The position numbers were made by a program, and so were the translations under genes. The notes beneath the pieces are model-generated. The model saw only the letters and a program-made list of their open reading frames with translations, had not been told where the DNA came from and searched no databases. From assembly GCA_035578905.1 (NCBI GenBank), contig JAQJVL010000104.1:1178001-1242000 (forward strand): a DNA stretch of 64,000 nucleotides, written 5' to 3'. The stretch is from Stictocephala bisonia. Taxonomy: Eukaryota; Arthropoda; Insecta; Hemiptera; Membracidae. Shown one piece after another: positions 36,840 through 48,583 of this stretch (its first letter is position 1; every line of letters begins with the position of its first letter).

Positions 36840-37575
36840 ATATATCCTTGGCTCTTGAAGGGAAGATTGTTCTGTGTTTACTTGTATGGAAAGATGGTTC
36901 ACTGTCAACTTGAAGGGGAAGATTGTTCTGTGTTTACTTGTATGGAAAGATGGTTCACTGTCAATTTGAAGGGGAAGATTGTTCTCTGATAACTTGTATG
37001 GAAAGATGGTTCACTGTCCACTTGAAGGGGAAGATTTTTCTGTGTTTACTTGTATGGAAAGATGGTTCACTGTCCACTTGAAGGGGAAGATTGTTGTCTG
37101 GTAACTTGTAGGAAAGATGGTTCACTGTCCACTTGAAGGGGAAGATTGTTCTGTGTTTACTTGTATGGAAAGATGGTTCACTGTCAACTTGAAGGGGAAG
37201 ATTGTTCTCTGATTACTTGTATGGAAAGATGGTTCACTGTCCACTTGAAGGGGAAGATTGTTCTCTGATTACTTGTATGGAAAGATGGTTCACTGTCAAC
37301 TTGAAGGGGAAGATTATTTTCTGATTACTTGTATGGAAAGATGGTTCACTGTCCACTTGAAGGGGAAGATTGTTCTCTGATTACTTGTATGGAAAGATGG
37401 TTCACTGTCCACTTGAAGGGGAAGATTGTTCTCTGATTACTGTATGGAAAGATGGTTCACTGTCCACTTGAAGGGGAATATTGTTCTCTGATTACTTGTA
37501 TGGAAAGATGGTTCACTGTCAACTTGAAGGGGAAGATTGTTCTCTGATTACTTGTATGGAATGATGGTTCGGTGT
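36840..37575. repeat. 56-bp tandem repeat, about 13 copies
   Basis: The unit is ACTTGAAGGGGAAGATTGTT, CTCTGATTACTTGTATGG and AAAGATGGTTCACTGTCC, with starts 56 bp apart. Variant positions (GTGTTTACTTG versus CTGATTACTTG, TCAACTTG versus TCCACTTG) alternate irregularly. Diverged units continue to about 37800. Confidence 0.93.
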
Positions 37576-39059
37576 CACTTGATGGTCACGATTTTCTTAT
37601 AACTTCTAACTGGTGGCAAAGTTTTCACCCACAACTTGAAGGGCATGATATCCTCTAACTGTTATTCAAGTATCAAATGAGTAATTTAGTAAAAATGTTT
37701 CCCTCAACACTTTTAAGGAAAGATTGTCCTCTGTTATTCAAGTAAACGGAATTGTTGTTCGCTCACCACTTGAAGGGCAAAGTTATCATATAATTAATTA
37801 TTTGTATATCACTGGCAAGTATAACCCGTAAGTTCTTCGAAGGGAAGGCTTTCAATGAAATAGTGAGGAGTCAGTATGTTCCCAAACTTTTATGTAAACC
37901 ATGTAAAATGTATGTAAACCAACATTTTACAGCCACCTTCAGTACAGTTGTTTGCTCAACCTTGGAAGGTAAGGTGTCAGATCCACTGAGATGACAAGGT
38001 TGTCCATCGACTTCATAGAAAGAAGCATTGTAGCCTAAGTAATTGGATAACCAGCTGTCAACTCCCCACCACAATCAAGGACGGGTTGTCCACCAACTAC
38101 GTAGGCAGCAGGGTTGTTCGCTCACTAGATGGAGATTAGTTTATTCATTGAATTGCAATAAATTCTTTAACTTAACTTTAGTCTGTGTCCACGTGCTCTA
38201 ATTGTTTGTTGCACCACGTATAAACACTTCAACCTTCATGACCAATTTGAACAGTTTATCAGGGACGTCTGACGATACCAAACACCGCCCTGTGGCTCAC
38301 ACAATTATAGTTGCCATTACTGGACAGGGTGAGTGTGCGCTCGCTATAATCACCCTGTTCCACACCAGATATTCAGGGGTTTAAATCTAATTATTTTAAT
38401 CAGTTGATTAGGTCATCAACTAAATGAAACTGTTTTGGGTAATACTTAATTAGGTTGATTATTTCAGATTTCCATTCAACTACATTTATTGAATTCTGGC
38501 TTATTTGCATTCGCTCTTGGTTGAAAACATTTTTAACCAATTATTTCTTATTTGTACATTTAATGTGAATTATAAATACTTAAACGTAAAAATTCAGCAT
38601 TATGAACTGTAATGTTTTTCTTATAGTAATTATAATCAAATCTACATAGCTGGTTTATACGTTTTAATTGATTAGTATGAGGAAAATAGACTGTTTATTT
38701 AAGGTCTGAATAGTTCTTATTATTATTTTAGTAAAAAAAAATTATTTGATCTAAAAATTTGATTTAAGAAGCTCTACATACGAGTAAACGAGAAGTGGGA
38801 TCCTTCAATGGACTTTCTATCAATCAAGGAAAGTGTGGTGCTTACACCCTGTTCACTAGAGAGGGTGTACAGAAACCATGTGACTGAGTGGAAATATCTA
38901 AGCAACAAGTTTCTGACTATGTAAGTATATTTGACTACCTTACAGAACTTGTTTTGTGTATTCATTGTCACACCAAGAATCGAACTCATACGTGACAAGC
39001 CACCAGCATCTTTGATTCTTTATCTAAGGTACCTCTTATATCCATAAAATACAGTTAGA
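37576..39059. other. No gene recognised
   Basis: The first 250 bases hold decayed relatives of the preceding array (ACTTGAAGGGCA). The rest is AT-rich with no supported gene. On the minus strand GAGTTCGATTCTTGG (38968-38982) looks like a tRNA B box, without a convincing tRNA around it. Confidence 0.4.
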
Positions 39060-39097
39060 TTTGACAACAACCACAAAAAGTAGTGGTTGTTGTCAAA
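39060..39097. repeat. 38-bp perfect hairpin (15-bp stem, 8-nt loop)
   Basis: TTTGACAACAACCAC and its exact complement are separated by AAAAAGTA. It has the same 15-8-15 geometry as the hairpin at 6210-6247 but a different sequence. Confidence 0.8.
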
Positions 39098-40969
39098 TAA
39101 GTGTTAAAAAACGAAAAAAATCTGTCCTAAGGCAAATAAATAATTATTCCTCCTAGACCAATTCTTGAGAGTTAGGTTACAAAATGAGTGAAGAGGATAC
39201 TGTAATATGTTTTTAAACATTCTAAAGTAGTTCCAAAAACTCTATAATTAATTGATAGCTCTAACTTTTTGTTTTTTAACTAGGCACAAAATTGTGGATA
39301 TCCTACAGAATCCCAAATATTACTATTTTCCCGTATTGTGGGTATAAATAAATTCGAAAAAATAACGCATAGCGTTTATTAATTAAAAACTTCGTTATCC
39401 GGCTCCAGTTCTCGACTATTCGACCTTTTCCCATTTCCAAGGAAAAAGTCCGCAGGCGGACTGAAACTAATTATTTTAACCAACAATGAGACTAATCTCG
39501 TCAGCTGATTATACATGTTTAATTCTCGGATCTGCGACAGCTGTTTCCGTAATCATCATATTTTGGATTTCAGTTTTAAATATTTCATCAGCCGGCGTTT
39601 TACCTAATTAATTTCGTCTCGTTGTACTTTTTCAGCCCCTCGTTAAATGAACGTGGAATGATTTATTTATGTGTTTTTCTTCTGTGGTGGGTATTTCCAT
39701 GTGATAGCTAAAACTCAGAGTTAATTAATGGTGAGTTACACGTGCCATTTAATAATTATTTAATAGGTTTAGCTTTTTGCTTGGTAATGTATTTCGTAAA
39801 CTAATAAATCACATTAAATGACAGGTTGTTTTGGTCATTACAGAATAATGAAATAACTAGTGAAAGCCATTTTTGTTAAGCAGACTTTCATAAGATATTT
39901 TCTAGATCATAACTTTTTAGGCTTTGATTTATTACTCTGCAATTATATTCAAAGATCTTCTCTACTATTGCAGGACATTTTCAGTTTTATTAAGTTGAAG
40001 AATAAAAATTATAAATATAACATTTTAAAGGATTTGTTAATCCAGAGTTTTCTGAAGCGAGAGCTTCACATTATTTCTGCAAACTCAAAATCCCTTCACA
40101 CCAAACACTTAGTATCCTCCTACGTTCTATACATACATAACCTTATACATACAGTATGCAATACATGGGGCTCAGACAAAGCCCCCCAAACGTATTAAAA
40201 AGTTTATAAAAATATTCGGCGTATCTAAGAAGGGTTCCTAACAGATAAATAAAGGGTTTCCAGATAAATTCACTCACAATTTAGGCTACAGTTACGAGTC
40301 CAAAACATCTGGTGCGATCGATTTCAGTGAGAAAGGTCCAAACAGAGCCGATGTTAATTTATCCATCAAGAGCTATTTAATTAAGAGCTGAAGTAAGTAA
40401 TCTTATACGAACACGTAACAATATTTTCATTCAAGGATCTTGAAAGGGCTGCTTTAAATACATTTTACACCATTTAAATATAATAACAGGCTGTTTTAAG
40501 AAATAAAATGGATATTAAAGATCTATCAAAGTAAAAGAAGCTCCCACAACGGTCCCAATCAATCATTTTTTATGTGCAGTGAGTAGAAGTTATGTCATGA
40601 ATTATCTTTGGAAAAGGAGGGGAAATATGAAAACTGTTTGTTTTCGCTATTGTTTGTGAAGGTTTTTGAAGCAAAACTTATTTACTTGCGCTCTAGCATG
40701 TAACTTACTGAACACTGATCACTGGAGAGAGTTTGTGGTTCCAACACTTTAGATTATACTACCCGGTAAACAACATATTCCTAAACTTAGCTATAGTGTC
40801 AGTATCGTGGCTGATATAACCATCACTGTTACAGAACATCCCACATAATACCTACTTAGATAGGCGGAGGGTGACACTCTCTATCACTGTTTCTAGTTAA
40901 AGACAGGTACAAGACCGTGAGTCGCCTATGGGGTGATAAAATAATAGCGATGGTCCTTCCACACGCAAA
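39098..40969. other. No gene recognised
   Basis: AT-rich. The 112-codon frame at 39860-40198 (+) is rich in Leu, Ile, Tyr and Asn, as chance frames in AT-rich DNA are, and matches nothing I know. Confidence 0.4.
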
Positions 40970-40977
40970 CGCACGCG

Positions 40978-41037
<60 letters not shown>

Positions 41038-41075
41038 AACACGCACACGAACACGCACACACACATGCACGCACG
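40970..41075. repeat. CG/CA-rich microsatellite
   Basis: A run of CGCGCGCG passes into about 23 CA units (40985-41031) and then degenerate ACACGCAC repeats. The frames across it, with runs of alternating Cys-Val or Thr-His, are repeat translations. Confidence 0.92.
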
Positions 41076-41319
41076 CATGCACAGTTTTCATATTTTCCCT
41101 CCTTTTCCAATGATAATTCATAACTTAACTTCTACCCACTGCACATAAAAAAGGATTGATGGGGGCCGTAAGTGGAAGCTTATTTACTTTGATAGATCTT
41201 TAATATTCATTTTATTTCAATCATCAAGGTCTGGTGATCAAGGTCTCGGTGTGTTGTACATTTGGCAGGAACGGTAAGAGTTATATCTGAAATGTGTATT
41301 ATACGACATCAAAATCTAT

Positions 41320-42300
41320 CAGATGTGTGCGAGGAACGTTTATTGCCTGGAAGGTGTGTGGGAAAACATAAAAAGTGTTGTCTGGAAAGTGTACATTAAG
41401 AGGAACATTAAGAGTGTTGTCTGGAAGGTCTAGAGAGGAACGTCAAGAGTGTTTTCTGGAAGGTGCGTGAGAAAACATTAAGAGTGTTGTCTGGAAGGTC
41501 TAGAGAGGAACGTCAAGAGCGTTTTCTGGAAGGTGCGTGAGAAAACATTAAGAGTGTTGTCTGGAAGGTCTAGAGAGGAACGTCAAGAGTGTTTTCTGGA
41601 AGGTGCGTGAGAAAACATTAAGAGTGTTGTCTGGAAAGTGTACGACAGGAACATTGAGAGTGTTGTATGGAAGGTTTAGAGAGAAATGTTAAGAGTGTTG
41701 TCTGGAAGGTCTAGAGAGGAACGTCAAGAGTGTTTTCTGGAAGGTGCGTGAGAAAACATTAATAGTGTTGTCTGGAAGGTCTAGAGAGGAACGTCAAGAG
41801 TGTTTTCTGGAAGGTGCGTGAGAAAACATTAAGAGTGTTGTCTGAAAGGTCTAGAGAGGAACGTCAAGAGTGTTTTCTGGAAGGTGCGTGAGAAAACATT
41901 AAGAGTGTTGTCTGGAAAGTGTACGACAGGAACATTGAGAGTGTTGTCTGGAAGGTTTAGAGAGAAATGTTAAGAGTGTTGTCTGGAAGGTACGTGGGAA
42001 AACATTAAGAGTGTTGTCTGGAAAGTGTACGACAGGATCGTCAAGAGTGTTGTCTGGAAGGTGCAAAGAGTAACGACAAGAGGTCTGAAGGGTGTAGAAA
42101 GGAACGTTAAGAGTTTTGTCTGGAAGGTGTAGAAAGGAACGTCGAGAGTGTTGTCTGGAAGGTGTAGAGAGGAACGTTAAGAATGTTGTCTGGAAGGTGT
42201 AGAGAGGAACGTCAAGATTGTTGTCTGGAAGGTGTAGAGAGGAACGTTAAGAATGTTGTCTGGAAGGTGTAGAGAGGAACGTCGAAAATGTTGTCTGGGC
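41320..42300. repeat. 35-bp minisatellite with 70-bp higher-order unit
   Basis: Two 35-bp variants alternate over much of the array: AAGAGTGTTGTCTGGAAGGT + CTAGAGAGGAACGTC, and AAGAGTGTTTTCTGGAAGGT + GCGTGAGAAAACATT. That makes a 70-bp unit repeated several times between 41400 and 41900. From 42060 on, a single 35-bp type (…GGAAGGTGTAGAGAGGAACG) dominates. Confidence 0.9.
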
Positions 42301-42457
42301 GATGGTTTGGAAGAAATCAACCTTTTTATTTATGAGGTATATACCAGGAATACTTATTGAAAGTGAAAGAGGAATGTGAGGAATGCTGTTTGGAGGAATT
42401 GCAAGAATGTATCATGTCTATGTATTTATCAAGTTTTGGGGTAAGCGTATTTTTTGT

Positions 42458-42500
42458 ATACTTCACCCCCACAACACATTCGGGTGTGGGGGTGAAGTAT
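42458..42500. repeat. 43-bp hairpin with 16-bp perfect stem
   Basis: ATACTTCACCCCCACA (42458-42473) and its exact complement (42485-42500) flank an 11-nt loop. The stem is GC-rich in its inner half. It sits just beyond the 35-bp array. Confidence 0.8.
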
Positions 42501-44295
42501 AGGGGCTCCTGAGATACATCAAGTGTCTTGGTTCGTACATTAAGTGTAATGGAAGGCCTTTAACTTTGATGAGTAGTTTTATGTATAATGCATTACTTTT
42601 CTGGAAATCCTACTAACATAGGATATGTGAGAGACTGTTGGACGTTGAATGTGGAGGAGAGGTTTGCACTAATAGTGGGATCTTAAGCTATCACTTAATT
42701 TGAAATTATGTATTAATTTGAGGATTTTACGTTTTTATCTGACTTTCGTTATTCGCCTCTCTCTCACACGTGATATATTTAAAGATGTAGATTGTACTTA
42801 TTACTTACCATAATTCACACCTTTGGGAGAATGATTTTAAAGTACTCGAACAACATGACATTGGTATAAATTTAAACTATATGCTATAACCTGTTTTCTG
42901 GATGCAAATTTATTAAATTAAGAATACTTGCCTTATGTTTGACATTTTACTTTGGCCACTTCTGGTTTTTCTTGTCACGAGGAATAAAATTTAAAATTAA
43001 TAAAAATATGTTAAGTAACAGACCCCTTAAAATTTCATCTTTTATATATTTGAGTATTATTTTAACTACCATATTGTGTTTATTTGGTAGAAATAAAAAA
43101 CAAGTGACACATTTAATGTATCGCATTTATATATTAATACCTGGTTGATATGAATGTTTTCTATACGTTTTATTTATCAATTTCACAATTTTAACTTCGA
43201 GAACTTTCAAGAAAAAATGTTCTCATCAATTCCCAGAAACATTGTTTTTCTTGGCTTCTAGAGGTCGTAAAATTTATTAAGAATACGTTCAGGAAAGTAT
43301 AAATTTTATGTTTTTACAGGAATGATACTGAGGGTGGTAAGTGTAGTTTAGGGAAACCTATCAACACAGTATTTTTAAAATTTGTGTAGGCCTACTTACA
43401 TGTTATTGTGTCGTTCACTTGTTTTAAAATGTTCCTTAACTTACGCTTTAAAAACATGTTTTCCCTCTCACCAACCCCCTCCCCCCTGTAGTGAACCAGC
43501 TGAGTTATGTTCAGAATGCTAGGGGAGCGAGTGGACATGGCATTGCATTGATTTTCAGTCCAATCAAAACTGGGTGAGTGAGAAAGGGCTTAAGGGCGAT
43601 AGGTAGAACTGTAACAGGCCATTAGAACACTAAATGCGCTTGGCTCTATCATTACTGTCTAGCTCGAAAGTACTTATCGAATCTGCTTACTGCCAATGTT
43701 TATAAAAACGCATTGAACTACTATAGTAACATTAAGGTCCATGGAAGACGCATTTGCAAAATAGAACATGATAATCTCTGGAATTCCTTTAAATTCATCT
43801 TTAATAACGCAGGAGCACGTTACACAGATTTAGGTTATAAAAAATGTAACTAAAGAAATGATATGTTGACAAAACGAAAAAATCACACAACACAAATTTA
43901 TTATAGTATGAGACCAAAACTGTACAAATCGAGTGTTGATTGATTTCGGTAAACCACGTAATCAGACCAGAGGTATCCTCAAAGGAAGGATATTAATCAT
44001 CATTTTACCTATATTAGTGCAGTCACTATTGAAGGTGAAAATAATGTAATACCTCCGAAAGTTTTCAAGAAAGACAACATTTTCAGAAGAAATTGAATTA
44101 TCCTAAGGGCATCTTGCACTCTACTTTAAAAGTTGTGTAAGTGCAAGTTGCGCTTTTTGTTTTAAGGGGTAAAAACCACCCCTTATTGTAATATATTGGA
44201 AAACAATGGCTTTAAGCATTCTATAAGAAGTAATTGTAATGAGATACGTAATATAGTTATTATTTGATACTATACAACTTAAATCATGTCAAGTC
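42501..44295. other. No gene recognised
   Basis: AT-rich apart from a GC-richer patch at 43470-43650. No gene, RNA gene or array. Confidence 0.45.
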
Positions 44296-44715
44296 AGACC
44301 ATATTCAACACCTCTGTACGTGTATGGGTCGGTGGGTGAGTCAATACCACGCACCGTGAGTTGGTGGGCGGGTGGGTCAAACCTACCACTGTCCGTGTAT
44401 GAGTGGGCGGGTGAGTTAATACCACTGTCCGTGTATGGGTGGGCGGGTGAGTGAATACCACTGTCCGTGTATGGGTGGGTGGGTGAATCAATACCACTGT
44501 CCGTGTATGGGTGGGCGGGTTAGTCAATACCACTGTCCGTATATGGGTCCGTGTATGGGTGAGCGGTGAGTCAATACCACTGTCCGTGTATGGGTGAGCC
44601 GGTGAATCAATACCACTGTCCGTGTATGGGTGGGCGGTGAGTCAATACCACTGTCCGTGTATGGGTGGGTGGGTGAGTCAATACCACTGTCCGTGTATGG
44701 GTGGATGGGTGCATT
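44296..44715. repeat. 36-bp minisatellite, about 12 copies (inverted relative to 32.6 kb)
   Basis: The unit is GTGAGTCAATACCACTGTCC followed by GTGTATGGGTGGGCGG, spaced 36 bp, with occasional shortened units near 44545-44580. It is the reverse complement type of the 32632-32775 array. Minus-strand frames (TNPPTHTRTVVL) are repeat translations. Confidence 0.93.
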
Positions 44716-47700
44716 GTGGAAGTAATGTGTGTTATTACGCACCCGACTGCCTGGCGGCTGTGGCCACATGACGTCAGCTTGGGGTATCCGTTCCACACAT
44801 CTTGTAGACTTTTTTTCTCACTGTCATTTTAACCGTTTTCGTAGCTGAATGATGACACTTTTGCTATATTATAGCGAATGAAATTTACTTCATAATGGTA
44901 TACTTTATACCATTTAATAAATAAACATTACATATATTACTAAATCGTAACAATTAGAGATTGTGAAGATTTTTTATTTTTGTGTTCGCGAAATCCAGCA
45001 GTGAGAAAGTTATGGATAATGAAATGATCTAAAAGGTTTTTCCAAACTTTTGCCAGTAAACAAATTTTTCAAACGTTTTCCGTGGTGCCGGTTAAAAACA
45101 AATTCTGCCAAGTATGGAACGGCAGTAGGCGGGAGGCGCGTGTTGAAGGTGGCTAGACAGTTCTGTAGTCCCTGTGGTCTACTTTATTAATAATACAAAT
45201 TTTAATCAACAAGTTGGTAACCATGTACACAAGGTGTTTCACGCTCCTATAGCAAAGTAATAAATAAATATTTTTTATAATTATTTGTTGTCATCACATT
45301 TTGTAGATGTTATGCGTACCGTATCTTTTGATTTAATTGTTTTTTTTTTGTTTTTTTTTGTTTTTTGTTTTTTTTTTTTTTTATTTTAATATGTTCTAAT
45401 TATTTGTTTATTAACTTCTTAGTGCCTCATGTTTTATGATGCTAATTGAAATTCGAAAGTTTATTTTCGCAAACTACGACTATTAGCATTGTTTATTTGA
45501 TAATGTGCAATCGCCATATAGTGGAGTGCGCCTATTCAAGATCATTAAAGGAGTAATACAATTCATTGGGTATCATTTAATAATAGATCAGATTTTAATT
45601 TTAAGAATTGAGAATATCATAGGTAACTTGCAACAGAAGACAAACGTTTCAACAGTAAAAAGCAAATAAAAATTAATGTTCGACCCCAACTGAGTTCACT
45701 ACAGGAGTAGGCATAGAAATGTTTCACGATAACGAAGTTCCTTCTTGAAAATCAAAATGACAGCGTGAAAAAATATAAAATTAAAGTAAACAACATCTTA
45801 ATAAAACCCAATCAAATAATATACAATAAATACCAGCAAAAGCTCAGATTGAGGAAATTAAAAAGAAATATCACATAAACAAACATTTATATAATGGCTT
45901 AATGCAGTACGTTTTAATAAGAATAATTAGATATTAGATAGACCAATTACATAATAAAAATTAATAATTGTTAAGATAAATATAAAAATTAAAATTAAAT
46001 AAATAAAAATTAAATAACTTGCACCAATTATTTGAATGACATGTAAAGTGTAATTTACATCTTTTAATAACTTACCCAGTCTGGAAATAAATACTAAAAC
46101 ATTTTAAGATTTATTGACAATAGATATTGTGTGATTTGAAAATTAATTTTTTTTATTTACAATGACTGATATCACCTTTTTTACTAGTCTCTTAAAAACA
46201 ACGCCTTTTATATTATTTTTAAATAAATTGGAAATGTTTTTTCTTACAATTGACAAAACATAGATCTTAGGATACTAACATTTCAGATTAACTTAATATG
46301 ATCATATCATGGCTTTAGATGATATAAGTCCCTCTGTACTGCATACGAAGACGTTAAATTATTAATTATATTAAGTCTTAATTGTATTAGAACAAACAGA
46401 CCATTGAAGGCCATTAATTATTCAATTACATATGAAAGGGCTTATGTTAGCACCGCGCTTACACCAGAACTAACATTAGAGTTGCAAAGAAACTTTTGTC
46501 GATCTCTGAAGTAAGATTAAAAAGAGGTAAGAAAATTATCGGAGAATCCGTAATAATTTAATTTGTTAAGCAAAATCTGATGATTGAAATTGTTATCAAA
46601 TTAATGACTATATACTATTATTTTTAACTATATATTAATTATATACAAAGGTTTAATAACCCAACAGATAACGTAGTTTTTTAATAGCTTTCTTTTGTCA
46701 CAACCTCCTTTTGTAGATGTTAGACGCAGTTTATGAATTAATTTCTATACTTTAAATACATTTTAATGAATCAAGATAGTCTTATCACGTCATGGCGGTA
46801 AGCTACTTTTATGATTACAGTATATGAACTATGGGCCAAGTCCTGAAGACATGAAGCGTGGGAAACGGACACGCGACGAACAACTCAAAGCGGACAAATT
46901 GGTGTTCTCCAATCGTGAATTCCTAATATAGTTTATGTTCTAGCAACCTTACGCGAACTTACCACACATTCAAGCTTTCCCATTTCACGAAAGTAAATAA
47001 AATTTAATGGCATGAAAATAATAGCTTTTTTCATGAGTAACAATAAAAACTCATATTACTTAAATTTCTTGGAAGATTTCAAAAAAATATCAAATCACGT
47101 AATTTTTTCAGTATTAGCAAAGTTCATTTTCCTCCAATATGTTAATACTATCACAACTATCCATCTTATTCAAAATATCATCTTAAATAAAAAATACACT
47201 CAAAATAGGGGTAATTTCCCAGGTTAGCAACCCACCTGGCTGCATAGCTGACTTGTCTAGTGGGACTTTCTTGCATTTCTTCAAGCTGTATAATTCTGAT
47301 TTTTACAAAAATACGAAACACTGTATGAACAAATTTCGAAACAAAGGTGCAGAATATGTGATTTTCTAACAGTTTGCCACTGAACAAATTCCGCGGCTCC
47401 CCCCCACAAAAAAAAAAAAAAACATACCATATTTTTCACGAAACTATTTTAAGAAGTGCCAAGTAGGCCTATTTATATTTATTTCGAATTAATACTAATC
47501 AACTGTTACTGATCCTTGCTCTATATTCACGATCGCTTCTCTTCCATCAGAATCATATTAAAAAATATGAGTTTTTGTGCAAACGGCCGGTATATGTTGA
47601 GTAAAAGACTTCAAAACAAATAGCGGCATACCCCAAAGTGACCTCATGCGCAGAACGGTTTCAAACTCACCCTCATAAACAGCACACCTTATTTCCACCA

Positions 47701-47926
47701 TGCGAGCGAGTGGGTCAAAACCACTGTACGTGTATGTACCTTGAGCCTCAGTATAAATTTGATTTTTAGATATTTATTATATTATAAATGGCGTAAATGT
47801 CCAAAACAATCAATGAATACGTAAATCAACTATCATACTGCCTTTCCCTCATGACTGAAAATAGGTCAATCACAATTAATTGTTAAGTCCAAACTTGAGG
47901 GAAGACGTTGTTCGATTTCTAACATT
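44716..47926. other. No gene recognised; AT-rich
   Basis: A T-rich tract occupies 45340-45385. One diverged unit of the 36-bp core lies at 47700-47740 (GAGTGGGTCAAAACCACTGT). Less AT-rich patches at 45040-45180 and 47200-47400 may be old repeats that I cannot name. No supported gene. Confidence 0.4.
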
Positions 47927-47935
47927 GCCGACAAG
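47927..47935. repeat. Left target duplication of the P-type transposon
   Basis: GCCGACAAG, identical to 51645-51653. P-type transposases usually duplicate 8 bp, so one of the nine bases may be coincidental. Confidence 0.85.
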
Positions 47936-48142
47936 CACGGTAACTAGAATAATACGGTAGGGTTCACGCGCATGGTGCGCAGTAAATCTTGGTGGCAATG
48001 ACGTCACACAGACATATCAGCTGGTTCATCTGTTACACTGAATGTAGTAATAATCAGTAACTGCTCTTTCTGAATCACTGTTTTCATGAACAACAAAGCT
48101 GTAGCCCGTTAATAACTATTATTAAGGCTATACAAATACTTT
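47936..48142 (+). repeat. Left terminal inverted repeat, 207 bp
   Basis: It matches the complement of 51438-51644 base for base by my reading. It contains GCGCATGGTGCGC (47968-47980, a 5-bp palindrome with 3-bp centre) and the full CRE palindrome TGACGTCA (47999-48006), either of which could be a protein-binding site. Drosophila P ends are much shorter (31 bp). Confidence 0.95.
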
Positions 48143-48552
48143 CAATAGTAATATTATTATCATGCACGATCGCTCTCAGCTGCTGACATCATTGCCATCG
48201 TCAACGGCATTTAACATTATAATAAATACGCAGTGAATAGAGTTTTTGCATTGCTATTTTACATTATTTATTATATTTTTGCATTAATTATCGTTGTTTA
48301 TATTTATTCGACGTGTATTATATAGAGTGGGACACTATTTGAAAGTTTAAAAAAATACAATACAAACCAGTATTTTAAATACAATTAAACAATTGTGATT
48401 ACTTACCAATAATGCACTGCCGTTGTAATTTGACAGATATGCTGGCATAGTTTGATTATAATTTTAGATAATTTTTCTTATTTTAACGAATTCTTCTAAT
48501 TTGACCACATTTGTCTCTTAAATAGGCATAAGTCATACATAAAATTTAAATA

Positions 48553-48558
48553 TTTATT
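48553..48558 (-). terminator. Probable polyadenylation signal of the transposase
   Basis: AATAAA on the minus strand, 26-31 bases downstream of the transposase stop codon and the first such signal after it. Confidence 0.6.
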
Positions 48559-48583
48559 CAAACACTAGTAGTAGGTTATTGGT

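Noticed and set aside
38953..39035. Possible tRNA or SINE on the minus strand (B-box-like GAGTTCGATTCTTGG)
   Set aside because: No convincing A box, anticodon arm or acceptor stem at the right distance.
39860..40198. 112-codon plus-strand frame
   Set aside because: Composition typical of chance frames in AT-rich DNA (Leu, Ile, Tyr, Asn, Lys), with no motif or neighbour to support it.
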